A stretch of DNA of 64,000 bases, from NCBI RefSeq assembly GCF_011769525.1, contig NZ_CP050440.1, positions 7,488,001 to 7,552,000 on the forward strand. The letters are read 5' to 3'. The stretch is from Tolypothrix sp. PCC 7910. GTDB taxonomy: Bacteria; Cyanobacteriota; Cyanobacteriia; Cyanobacteriales; Nostocaceae. The notes under the pieces were generated by a model. The model saw only the letters and a program-made list of their open reading frames with translations. It did no database searches and was not told where the DNA came from. Within the stretch, counting starts at the first letter, position 1; each line of letters begins with the position of its first letter. Shown piece by piece: positions 1-9,222 of this stretch. Position numbers and translations under genes: made by a program.

Positions 1-92
1 AAATTATTCATAATTTATGTGTTATTAAAATTTCTGTCGCCTATTTTTTTAATAGTCAAAATAAAAGATTTAAATAGATAATATATTCAAAT

Positions 93-117
93 TTCCAAGT
101 AAATATGTTACTTGGAA
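93..117 (-). terminator. Stem-loop downstream of the Wzt-like gene
   Basis: A perfect 10-bp inverted repeat (TTCCAAGTAA at 93-102, TTACTTGGAA at 108-117) with a 5-nt loop lies 52 bp past the stop codon of the ABC ATPase gene. In the minus direction it is followed by AT-rich DNA with short T runs rather than a clean poly-T tract. It may work as an intrinsic terminator for the exporter genes, possibly in both directions. Confidence 0.45.
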
Positions 118-168
118 TTAAAAAATAAAAACCATTTATTATTTGTTACTTAATTGCTAATTAAATAA

Positions 169-1437
169 CTAAACCATCTTCCATGTACCCTTTTCTAAGT
201 AAGTACATTCATCAGCTTGCCATTGATATTCGGGGCGCTCGAAATTATGCATACTGACTTCAAAATTGCAAATCCCCACCAGGTTTTCTAGTAAAGTTTC
301 ACTGCGGCGCTCAGAAAGCCATGTTGTTAACGCATAGGAACCCATGTAGAGCCTTAATTTTGGTATCTCACATCGAATAATGAATGTCCCTGGTTCACGG
401 CGAAATGGCGCTTGTGGTTCGTAATACCAAAATATACAAATAGGTTGTTGCAGAGAGTTGACTATTTGAAAAGAAAACCATAAGGTTTCATGGGGTTGAG
501 CAACATGGAGAGCAAACTCAAAGGCAATTGGTTCTCCCCAGCAGTGAATACCTTGCCCTTCTGAAGTCTCTACTTTTGCCCAGGCTACGTGGTTACCATT
601 TTTATTGGCAGGTGCATGATAATAGCCAGATTTGACTGCTTCGTCTTCATTACCTGCTAGATACAATTGCACCGCTTTACTAGTATTGCCATCAAACTGA
701 ACCTTACCTTTAGATAGTAAGATACAACGCTGAGTTAACTGAGCGATCGCTTGCATACTATGGCTAACAAATAAAACTGTGCGGCCTTCTTTGGTAGCTA
801 CATCCCCCATTTTCCCCAAGCATTTCTTTTGAAAGGAAGAATCCCCTACAGCTAAAACTTCATCAACAATTAAAATCTCTGGTTCTAAATGAGCGGCTAC
901 AGCAAAAGCAAGGCGGACATACATTCCGGAGGAATAACGCTTTACTGGCGTATCTAAAAACTTTTCTATCTCAGCAAAACCAACAATATCATCAAATTTC
1001 TGACGAATTTGGGCTTTACTCATACCCAGAATAGAACCGTTGAGATAGATGTTCTCTCTTCCTGTTAGTTCTGCATGAAATCCCGTACCTACTTCTAATA
1101 GGCTGGCTACTCGTCCTTTAATAGCGATACGTCCCTTGGTGGGTTCTGTAATGCGGCTCAATACTTTTAAAAGTGTTGATTTACCTGCACCATTACGTCC
1201 AATAACACCAATAGCTTCACCTTGTTTAATTTCAAAAGAAACATCATTTAGTGCCCAGAATTCTTCTCTATATGCATTGGCAGCTTGTTTACTATTAGGT
1301 TTAATAAACTTTGTACTGAGCGATTTAGTGCCATCAGCAATTGCATCACGCAGAGTTTTATAACCAGAATTCTCTTTCTGATGGCTAATAATATATTTTT
1401 TACTCAGGTTGTCTACATGAATTACACTATTAGACAT
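169..1437 (-). CDS. ABC transporter ATP-binding protein, polysaccharide export (Wzt-like)
   Basis: A 422-residue cytoplasmic ATPase that would power export of a finished O-antigen or capsule-like polysaccharide with the permease encoded just upstream. Visible motifs are Walker A GRNGAGKST at about 80-88, signature YSSGM at 168-172, Walker B ILIVDE at 188-193 and the switch His at 226. Residues from about 260 form an extra C-terminal region of the size of the Wzt carbohydrate-recognition domain, which in that family binds the capped glycan end before transport; polysaccharide-specific ATPases without it are about 250 residues. The gap to the permease is 15 bp, so the two are surely co-transcribed. 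The substrate cannot be read from sequence. The family assignment is secure; the glycan-binding role of the tail is inference. Confidence 0.93.
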   Translation of the reverse strand: MSNSVIHVDNLSKKYIISHQKENSGYKTLRDAIADGTKSLSTKFIKPNSKQAANAYREEFWALNDVSFEIKQGEAIGVIGRNGAGKSTLLKVLSRITEPTKGRIAIKGRVASLLEVGTGFHAELTGRENIYLNGSILGMSKAQIRQKFDDIVGFAEIEKFLDTPVKRYSSGMYVRLAFAVAAHLEPEILIVDEVLAVGDSSFQKKCLGKMGDVATKEGRTVLFVSHSMQAIAQLTQRCILLSKGKVQFDGNTSKAVQLYLAGNEDEAVKSGYYHAPANKNGNHVAWAKVETSEGQGIHCWGEPIAFEFALHVAQPHETLWFSFQIVNSLQQPICIFWYYEPQAPFRREPGTFIIRCEIPKLRLYMGSYALTTWLSERRSETLLENLVGICNFEVSMHNFERPEYQWQADECTYLEKGTWKMV

Positions 1438-1452
1438 CTGCTTTACTCCTTC

Positions 1453-2298
1453 CTAAATTACATCAGCAAACGTCCGTTCGGTTTTCCGAAAATACCAGAT
1501 ACCTGTGATCAGTAAAAACACAACTAATCCCATAGATAAGATGAATCCTGGCAAGTAAATTTTTGAATTCCCACCTATAATCGCCCAGCGAAAACCATCA
1601 ATTACCCCTACCATTGGATTTAAAGAATAGAGCAAACGCCACTTTTCAGGTACAACGCTACTACTAAATCCTACTGGTGAGATATACAGCCCAAACTGCA
1701 TAATAAAAGGCACAATATAGCGAAAGTCTCGATATTCTACATTTAATGCTGCTAACCACAGCCCTACTCCCATTGAAGCAGCAAAGGCGATAGCTATAAA
1801 TAAGGGTAACGTTAATATCCGCCAAGTAGGTACAAAATTATACCAAGCCATCAATCCTAACAAAATCATGCCAGAAACCATGAAATCAACAAAGCTGACA
1901 GTTACTGCACTGATAGGTACAATCAGACGCGGGAAGTAAACCTTGGATATCAAGTTGGCATTACTAATCAGACTGTTACTGCACTCACCCAAGGCATTAG
2001 AAAAAAACTGCCAAGGTAACATAGCAGCAAATACTAGAATTGGATAAGGCGCACCTTCAGAAGGTAGTTTTGCTAAATTCCCAAATACTACGGTAAATAC
2101 AACCATCGTTAAAAATGGTCGAATAAGCGCCCACGCCATACCAATAAAGGTTTGTTTGTAACGTACCAGAATGTCACGCCAAGCCAGAAAATATAAGAGC
2201 TCGCGATAACGCCATAGGTCTTTCCAATACTGCTGTTCTGTTCGTCCAGCTTCAATGACTAGTTCTCGCTGATCGTCTGTAACTTCTTGGCTATTCAT
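1453..2298 (-). CDS. ABC-2 type polysaccharide export permease (Wzm-like)
   Basis: A 281-residue inner-membrane permease of the ABC-2 (Wzm/TagG/KpsM) family. About six hydrophobic segments are visible, starting near residue 60, after a charged N-terminus rich in W and Y (YWKDLWRYRELLYFLAWRD) that is the amphipathic entry typical of the family. The stretch around ISPVGFSSSVVPEKW near residue 210 and a final segment ending in YFRKTERTFADVI also fit. It lies immediately upstream of its ATPase in the same operon. Together they would move a lipid-linked polysaccharide across the plasma membrane. Confidence 0.92.
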   Translation of the reverse strand: MNSQEVTDDQRELVIEAGRTEQQYWKDLWRYRELLYFLAWRDILVRYKQTFIGMAWALIRPFLTMVVFTVVFGNLAKLPSEGAPYPILVFAAMLPWQFFSNALGECSNSLISNANLISKVYFPRLIVPISAVTVSFVDFMVSGMILLGLMAWYNFVPTWRILTLPLFIAIAFAASMGVGLWLAALNVEYRDFRYIVPFIMQFGLYISPVGFSSSVVPEKWRLLYSLNPMVGVIDGFRWAIIGGNSKIYLPGFILSMGLVVFLLITGIWYFRKTERTFADVI

Positions 2299-2323
2299 AA
2301 GATTAGATATTGATTAAAGATTT

Positions 2324-2851
2324 TTAATGCTGACCCACAAAATGAAAATCTTTCATGCTTTTATAGCCAATTACTTTTGATTGCCTGCGAGTAAATTCGC
2401 CAACAGAAGGATTTCCCTCAGGATGATCTACTCCTGTTACCTGCTGCCAAAGCTCTCTTGGTGCTAGTGAAAGTTCATAGCTACGCTCACCGCACCTATG
2501 GACGTGATACCACTTGGTTTGCTGGCACTGGTCACACCAAAATGCCTCTAACCATTCTCTGTCTATTGGCACAGCACCTTGATGAGCTACTAACATCAAT
2601 GCATTACGCCTACTGATGCCTCGCTGCTGCAACTGTCCTGCTTGGGTAGCATACAGTTGATATTTTTGGCTGACGCTATCTAGATAACAGCCATGACATG
2701 GACAGTAGATAGCGCGTCGCTTTGAGCGTTTCCGATTTCGGTCACACCTTCTCTGCAATTTGACCCCCCATATCAGTAAATAGACAACAAAATTAGGAAG
2801 TTTAGGTTTGGAGGGACTGAGATCAATAAGACCATCAAAGCCCATCTCCAT
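2324..2851 (-). CDS. Cys-rich hypothetical protein, putative zinc-binding
   Basis: A 175-residue protein of no family I recognise. It is basic at the N-terminal side (RRCDRNRKRSKRR) and carries two cysteine pairs, CPCHGC near residue 50 and CDQC near residue 110, followed by His-containing stretches (KWYHVHRC). This pattern suggests a structural zinc site, perhaps a zinc-ribbon-like fold. No signal peptide or membrane segment is obvious. The gene ends 25 bp before the permease start and shares its strand, so it is probably in the exporter operon. A nucleic-acid-binding or regulatory role is possible but unproven. Confidence 0.6.
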   Translation of the reverse strand: MEMGFDGLIDLSPSKPKLPNFVVYLLIWGVKLQRRCDRNRKRSKRRAIYCPCHGCYLDSVSQKYQLYATQAGQLQQRGISRRNALMLVAHQGAVPIDREWLEAFWCDQCQQTKWYHVHRCGERSYELSLAPRELWQQVTGVDHPEGNPSVGEFTRRQSKVIGYKSMKDFHFVGQH

Positions 2852-3543
2852 AAAATTGAAAATAATTTATTCAATTAATCTGCGCTCAAAATTGCTTTAT
2901 TTAAAAGCTCTATAAAAACCGACTGTATCAATGCAGCTAAGATATATTTTGTTCTAATTAAGTCCAGCCTCATCATTTAATAATAAACGGCTATGTTATT
3001 TAGGCAATTACCTGTATAACTTAAATCTCTATTAAAATGTTACGAAAGTAACTATAACATGTTTATTCAGCATAATTACATATTTTTTGTATAAACAAGT
3101 CTCTATTTTATTTGAAGTTTTATATAAAGTCTAAACAGGCTTCTCAGGGAATACTTACGTAGATAAAACCTTTTGGGTTAAGGGTTGTCCAATGTCAAAA
3201 TTCAAAATTACAGCAATATTTTGTTTTAGAATTTGGACAACCTGATTGGCAAATATCCCAAGTTAAATGGGGCAATAGTTACTTAAATAATATTACATAA
3301 TTATATGCCTATATATTAGTTTGAATTGCTCTATTCGTAATAGATAATGAAACCTTAATGTAAATATTATTTACCAAGCTTTCTTATCTAAGTATGTTTG
3401 GCAAAACCTAGCTATCAAACTAATAAATTTACATGACAAATAAGTAAGTCAAACTGTTCCATAAAAGAACAGAAAATGGTGATGATGCACCAGATAAAAG
3501 TAACCAGAAATTTGAACTCTCAAGCCCCAGAATCAACAAACCT
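2852..3543. other. Intergenic gap, AT-rich
   Basis: About 690 bp without a convincing reading frame, between the glycosyltransferase stop and the Cys-rich gene. It should hold the promoter for the 2851-to-169 minus-strand operon. The only structure I see is the inverted repeat listed at 3183-3242. Confidence 0.6.
3183..3242. repeat. Imperfect inverted repeat, MITE-like
   Basis: GGTTGTCCAA at 3183-3192 is repeated inverted as TTGGACAACC at 3233-3242. The arms extend imperfectly inward through AAAATTC/GAATTT-type sequence, giving a hairpin of about 60 bp. It could be a terminator for the upstream glycosyltransferase or a small non-autonomous element. No T-tract follows it. Confidence 0.45.
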
Positions 3544-4893
3544 TTATTTAGTACGGCTTTCTGGCATAGTTACCGCACCTTCAGCAAATATCGCTTGCTG
3601 CAAAACATCAAGGTATTGTTTAGATATGATTTTTGGTGTGTAATGCGATCGTAAGTATTGACGACCCGACTTACCCATGCTCTCTTTTAGTTGTGGATCG
3701 TTACAGAGCAAACGAATAAATTGGGCTAAGCTATGTCCGTCTCCATTGTCAAATGTGCCGCCACAGTTGGCTTCTGCAATCATTTCTCTTAAGTAAGAAT
3801 CTTGCGAACAAATCACTGCTATTGGCCGTCCTGATGCTAAAGCTGAGTACAACTTGCTAGGAACGACCATACTTTCTGAAGATGCGTCTACACTTACTAG
3901 CGAGAGATCGCAAGCGGTTAAGGAATAAGGCAATACTTGCTGGTCTTGATAAGGTAAAAACAAGAAGTTGTTCAACCCCAATAGTTTTACTTCCTCAATC
4001 AGCTCGTTGCGTTTTGCTCCACCGCCAATACAGACAAACTGGACTGGCTCATTATGGAGATATCGAGCAGCTTGCAGGATAGTATCTATGTCATGACAGC
4101 GACCCATATTACCGGAGTAAAGTACGGTAAATTTGTTAACAAGATTATACTTCCAAGCAAACCAGTTTTTATGCTTGTCAATTGGCTTAATCCATTCAGG
4201 ATCTGCCCAACTGTGAATTACAGACACTTTATCAGCTACCTGTGGGCAATTGGCCACTACTCGTTGCTTCATCCCAGGACTTAGCACTATGATCCCCTTA
4301 GCGTTCAACCAAATCTGCTGATTGAGTTTTTGCCATAATCGGGTCATCCAGTTATGTTTTGAGATGACTCCTAGGGCGATTGCAATATCTGGATATAGGT
4401 CATACAGTATGCAGACATAAGGTAACCGGAAAAAGGTGTGAGCTAGATATCCAATGATTGGTAAAAATGGGGGCGCTGTAGTCAACAACAATAGATTACT
4501 GCGCCGCCAGCCTCTCATCAGATGGAGGGCTGCACGCAAGGTATATAAGACACCATTTATTGCTTTCCCACGAATTCTTCCTGGCCAGAGCTGAGCGGTG
4601 CGCGATCGCTGAATTCTCACTCGTCCTAAACGTTCAACAGAGGGAGCACTAGCTGATTGAAACGCATACCCAGGTTGGCTTGTAAAAACCTCAACATCTA
4701 CTCCTTGTTGACCTAAATTTCTCACTAGTTCTTCAACTAACTGTCCCGTAGCTGCATAGTCTGGGGGAAAAAACTGAGTGATGACAGACAATTTCAAGGA
4801 TTTGCGAGTCTTAAAAGAAAGCTGATCCTTTGCTTCTAATTGAGTAGAAATGGATGGAAAGAATTTTTGGTTAATCCATTCATTAAGTCTCAT
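3544..4893 (-). CDS. Glycosyltransferase family 4 (WcaI-like)
   Basis: A 449-residue GT-B fold glycosyltransferase expected to add a sugar from a nucleotide donor during extracellular polysaccharide assembly at the cytoplasmic membrane face. The N-terminal acceptor half shows QFFPPDYAATGQLVEELVRN near 40-60, the opening seen in WcaI-type enzymes. The donor half shows LYSGNMGRCHDIDTIL near residue 265 and SMVVPSKLYSALASGRPIAV near 345, the region of the family's E-x7-E donor-binding motif. A membrane-associated stretch lies near 150-165. It is monocistronic, about 690 bp from the ABC export operon and on the same strand. Sugar specificity cannot be told. Confidence 0.9.
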   Translation of the reverse strand: MRLNEWINQKFFPSISTQLEAKDQLSFKTRKSLKLSVITQFFPPDYAATGQLVEELVRNLGQQGVDVEVFTSQPGYAFQSASAPSVERLGRVRIQRSRTAQLWPGRIRGKAINGVLYTLRAALHLMRGWRRSNLLLLTTAPPFLPIIGYLAHTFFRLPYVCILYDLYPDIAIALGVISKHNWMTRLWQKLNQQIWLNAKGIIVLSPGMKQRVVANCPQVADKVSVIHSWADPEWIKPIDKHKNWFAWKYNLVNKFTVLYSGNMGRCHDIDTILQAARYLHNEPVQFVCIGGGAKRNELIEEVKLLGLNNFLFLPYQDQQVLPYSLTACDLSLVSVDASSESMVVPSKLYSALASGRPIAVICSQDSYLREMIAEANCGGTFDNGDGHSLAQFIRLLCNDPQLKESMGKSGRQYLRSHYTPKIISKQYLDVLQQAIFAEGAVTMPESRTK

Positions 4894-6880
4894 CGGCCGT
4901 ATCCTACAGTGTAAATCTTGCTTTAAGGTGGTACTGAATTTATTAATTCACATGGAAATCAGCCTGGTTTCATCCCAGGTTAATGCATTAATCAACAGGT
5001 TGTAAAATATAGTCTATATATACCTGCAGCTATATCTTCAAGATATACAATTCAAATTCCGCAATTATCACGAACATACAAAAAATAATTACAATTAACC
5101 ATGTTCCCAAAACTTGGGTAGAAAATACTATTACCTAAATCTTCTAGCAAAAAAAGAATCTTAGTTAAAGGAATAAATAGGAATAGTAAGATTAGAGCTA
5201 ATTTGTAACCTCAAGTAAAGTCTTCGTATCTTAAGGGTTTCAGGAATTTGAACTAATTAAGCCTTTATCCTGCGAAAGCTATACCCAGTAATAAATTGGG
5301 CATCCTTAAGATTTTCTTTACGAATCAGATCTTATAATTTGTTTACTAGGAAGTTTTTGTTATGAAGGCAGTTAATTCTATCTCATTCCTTCCTTCTCTA
5401 GCATGTTCTCAGAAATTACTTATCTATATTATAGGTTTTAGGGCTAGTGTTTGATTTGTGAAATTACTCGTAGATATAGGGAACATTAACTCTTAACAGG
5501 GAACACAAAAGAAGGGAATTAGAGTTCTACGAAATATTTTCAAAAATCAAGCTTGATACCTAGTCTTAGATACAAAGTAATTGCTAATCGATTCTAAGTT
5601 TTGTTCTTTTTATTCACATCATTGGTGTTGATTAATTATTTTTTATTAGATGTAATTTTGGGTTAAAGAATGCTTCCAAATGACAGTCCTAATTGCAAAA
5701 CTACCTTTTTCAGTTGTTTTAGCAATTAACCATTACAAACACTCAAGAACTTTAGGCTTGTAATTGCTCATTAAGTCCAACTCTCCTTACAATACCATGT
5801 TTCCAATTTACTTGCGTACTTTATCAGAAATTCATGATTTTCCAAGAAATCTTATACATAATCTTTATAAAATAACCATGACACGACTGATATATTTTTT
5901 ATCAAATCGTCTTGTGTATACAATATTACTATAAATATGAGTTGATATTTACTAAAAGAGTTAAATTCAAATTTAGTTATCAGAAGAATATCAGACATTC
6001 TTACAAGCGGCTAAACTCAGAAATTAGGCAAAAAAGTATCTATTATTAATAGTTAATGTAAATCAACAGTATTGTATATATTCAATAAATATCAGGTGCA
6101 TACATTATGAAATTTTTAAGTATACATTTATAGTAAGTGCTTTTTAATACTAAAAAAATGCTTTATCTGAGAGTGATTTTGGATAGAACTTACTATCCTT
6201 AAGAGGATTTATGAAGAATACTTTTATCTTTGAAAATAAATTGCAAAACACAAATTGCTTACATAAATTAATTTTTAAAAAACTTATTAGTAAAAAAATA
6301 TACTTAAAAATCAGTAAATAGCGTAAGTAAATAAAATTTACATCTAGCCTTTCCAGATTCTGTAAAGACAGATTCAGATAAATGTCTGGCAGTATATTTT
6401 GGCAACATTCAACACTACACCAGAAGTACTAAAAATCATGAAGAGCAGTGGTAAAACTAGGGATCAAAAATTTATCTCTATTTCTAATAGAAAAATCTTA
6501 CTTAAATATTGCCTATTATACTGAGAATAAAAACTGTATAGACTGAGCTTCTAATGAGCTTAAATGTTCAGAAATCAAATAAGATTTTTTATAGATATTA
6601 TGAATTTCATAAAATTAATGTATTAATACGTATGACACTGATTTATAATTTAATAGTTAAACTACTTATATAGTTGACAAAAGCTTGTCAAGTAGGCGGG
6701 TAGCACTCAGCTTGATTTTATATACAGACTTAACAATATACTACTGAGGTATTAACCTAGCCCCGAACTAAACTGTCTAGAGTAGGCTTTAGTTAAGCTG
6801 CTAGTTGCTGTACTATTGATAATTTTTAAAGTTGTTATCCGCGAATTTTACTTTTTTTATTTAATAAATATTCATAAAAG
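4894..6880. other. Two-kilobase gene-free gap upstream of the Wzc-like gene
   Basis: Very AT-rich DNA between divergent polysaccharide genes, presumably holding both promoters and perhaps a long leader for the plus-strand gene. No reading frame of normal size is present. One 36-codon frame (6211-6321) has a reasonable ribosome site (AAGAGGA, 3 nt before ATG) and sits just after a perfect 6-bp hairpin (GGATAG/CTATCC, 6181-6198), but its composition is simply AT-rich. Another possible hairpin (CCAGA...TCTGG) lies near 6353-6397. I recognise no known riboswitch. Confidence 0.5.
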
Positions 6881-9052
6881 ATGGAGAATCATTCTTATCA
6901 ATTCTCAGATTATGACCGCAATAGAAACTCTTTACCAGCATCTTACCTGCCACAAACTGCTCCAGAATTTGAAGATTCAGGAAGTAGTTGGAATTTTCGT
7001 GACTTTATCGGTCTGATCAGGCGAAGAACACTAATTATTGCTGGGGTTTCTACTGTTGTTATGTTAACTTCTGTAATTAATATGAAGTTAAATCAAAAGC
7101 AACCCGAATATGAAAGCAGTTTTCAGATACTAGTTGAACCTGTGAATGATGATAGTAAAGTACTCGATGTTGTCAAAGAAACCAACTCAAGTAATAACAG
7201 TACTTTAGATTATGATAGCCAAATTCAGGTTCTCAAAAGTCCTGAACTCATGAGTAGCCTTGTGCAACAGTTACAAGTTGCATACCCAGAACTCAGTTAT
7301 GACAATTTAATGACTGCTTTGCAGATTAATCGTTTAGGAGAAACAAAAATTATAGAGGTTAAGTATCGTAGCACAGATCCTAAGAAGATTAAAGTAGTTT
7401 TAGACAAGATTTCTCGTGAATATGTAGATTATAGCCGAGAAAGACGACAAACTAAGTTGCGTCAGGGTATTCAATTTGTTGAAAAACAACTGCCTTTTTT
7501 ACAGTATCGAGTAGATCAAATTCAACGCGAATTGCAAATTTTTCGGCTTAATTATAAATTTAATGATCCAGAAGCTGAGGCAAAACAAATTGACGATCAA
7601 ATTGCTAAATTAGCAGAACAAAGACAAACTATTGATATGCAGTTGGGAGAAGCTCGCTCGAAGTTTGATATTTTTAAGGGACAAGACGGAGTTACCTCTA
7701 TACTGAATAATACGAATGCTGTTTTATATCAGCAAATACTAGCCCAGATTCGCCAATTAGATGCTCAGATTGTCCAAGAATCAACACGCTTGCAAGAAGA
7801 CAATCCAGCTATTCAAAGCTTGAAGGATAAGCGTAACAGTTTATTGCCTTTGCTCCAGAATGAAGCACAGCGCTTTATGGATGCCAAGCTATCAGAGATA
7901 ACAACTCAAGTTCAAACTCTAGAGGTACAGGGGCAAGAGATAGACAAAACTATACAAAAACTTGAACAAAAACGTAAGAGATTGCCAGCCTTAGCAAGGC
8001 AGTATAATGCACTGCAACGAAAATTACAGATCACTACAGATAGTCTCAATCGATTTCTTTCTACCCGCGAAACGCTTCAAATTCAAGTATCCCAAACTGA
8101 GCTTGGGTGGCAGCTGCTTAATAAGCCGATTCAGCCGGAACAACCTGTAACTATTTCTAATATCAAACAAAGTTTACTCATGGCATTGGCTACTAGTTTA
8201 GCCGCAGGGATAGGTGTTGCTTTTCTTATTGACAAGGTTGACAACACATTTCATGGTGCCAATGAGCTCAAGGATAAGCTGAAACTACCATTGTTAGGCA
8301 ATATTCCTTTTGAAAAGCAACTGCATATTAGTCCGTCCCCTAGTTCAGAAGGAAATATCCCTTTAATCCGAATCCCAGATTTTCCCCCTGACAGTATTCC
8401 TGGATTAGCAGTCATACCAGATCAGGACTACAGTAATCATTCTGTAAAATTTTTGGAAGCTTTACGAGTACTTTATACTAATATTCAACTTCTGAGTTGC
8501 GATCGCCCCATGCGTTCCATTACCATCAGTTCAGCTATGTCTGGCGATGGTAAGTCTACAGTTGCTTTCCATCTAGCTCAAATAGCTACAGCAATGGGGC
8601 AAAGAGTGCTACTTATAGATGCAAATCTGCGTCAACCTGTAATTCACAATCTTTCACACTTAAATAATCTCTGGGGATTAAGTAATTTAATTTCTACAAA
8701 TTTACCTCCTGGAGAGGTAATTCGGAAATTTCCTTCTATGAGCCAATTATCGGTGATCACGGCTGGGCCCATACCACCCGATCCCACAAAATTGCTTTCA
8801 TCTGAAAAAATGAAGCGCCTGATGGAAGATTTCCATAATACGTTTGACTTAGTAATTTATGACACGCCACCTGTACTAGGTCTAGCTGATGCTAGCTTAT
8901 TAGCACCAAATACTGATGGGATTTTATTAGTAGTTAGGATTGATAAAACAGATTCTTCCAAAGTACAACAAACTTTAGATAACCTTAAAATTTCGCCGAT
9001 GAATCTTTTAGGCATTGTTGGTAATGGGCAAAATAGCAACTTGAATGATTAA
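6881..9052 (+). CDS. Polysaccharide chain-length/BY-kinase-type protein (Wzz-Wzc fusion)
   Basis: A 723-residue membrane protein combining a Wzz-like co-polymerase with a bacterial tyrosine-kinase (CpsD/Wzc) domain; such proteins control polymer length and export in Wzy-type systems. The first membrane segment is at about 49-67. A long coiled-coil periplasmic part covers about 180-410 and the second membrane segment lies near 430-450. The cytoplasmic kinase has Walker A MSGDGKST at about 553-560, Walker A' LLIDANLRQP near 577-586 and Walker B VIYDTPP near 658-664. Unlike Wzc, the C-terminus (NGQNSNLND) has no tyrosine cluster, so the usual autophosphorylation tail is missing. The start follows a weak ribosome site, but no upstream in-frame alternative looks better. 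Confidence 0.92.
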   Translation: MENHSYQFSDYDRNRNSLPASYLPQTAPEFEDSGSSWNFRDFIGLIRRRTLIIAGVSTVVMLTSVINMKLNQKQPEYESSFQILVEPVNDDSKVLDVVKETNSSNNSTLDYDSQIQVLKSPELMSSLVQQLQVAYPELSYDNLMTALQINRLGETKIIEVKYRSTDPKKIKVVLDKISREYVDYSRERRQTKLRQGIQFVEKQLPFLQYRVDQIQRELQIFRLNYKFNDPEAEAKQIDDQIAKLAEQRQTIDMQLGEARSKFDIFKGQDGVTSILNNTNAVLYQQILAQIRQLDAQIVQESTRLQEDNPAIQSLKDKRNSLLPLLQNEAQRFMDAKLSEITTQVQTLEVQGQEIDKTIQKLEQKRKRLPALARQYNALQRKLQITTDSLNRFLSTRETLQIQVSQTELGWQLLNKPIQPEQPVTISNIKQSLLMALATSLAAGIGVAFLIDKVDNTFHGANELKDKLKLPLLGNIPFEKQLHISPSPSSEGNIPLIRIPDFPPDSIPGLAVIPDQDYSNHSVKFLEALRVLYTNIQLLSCDRPMRSITISSAMSGDGKSTVAFHLAQIATAMGQRVLLIDANLRQPVIHNLSHLNNLWGLSNLISTNLPPGEVIRKFPSMSQLSVITAGPIPPDPTKLLSSEKMKRLMEDFHNTFDLVIYDTPPVLGLADASLLAPNTDGILLVVRIDKTDSSKVQQTLDNLKISPMNLLGIVGNGQNSNLND

Positions 9053-9222
9053 GATTTACCAGAAATTTGGTAATGTTATACGAAAATACATTTTTTAACT
9101 ATTGGTTTAGGATGGCTAATTGCTATACCATATATGGCAAACATGAGGCTATCTAATAATGAAATATAGGCTCTATATTTCGCAAATTAATTTTTATTTA
9201 ACCTAATAAAGTTTTATATCAC

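Noticed and set aside
6211-6321. 36-codon plus-strand frame with a ribosome site
   Set aside because: Not listed as a gene because its Lys/Ile/Asn-rich composition is just what AT-rich DNA gives; kept as part of a finding.
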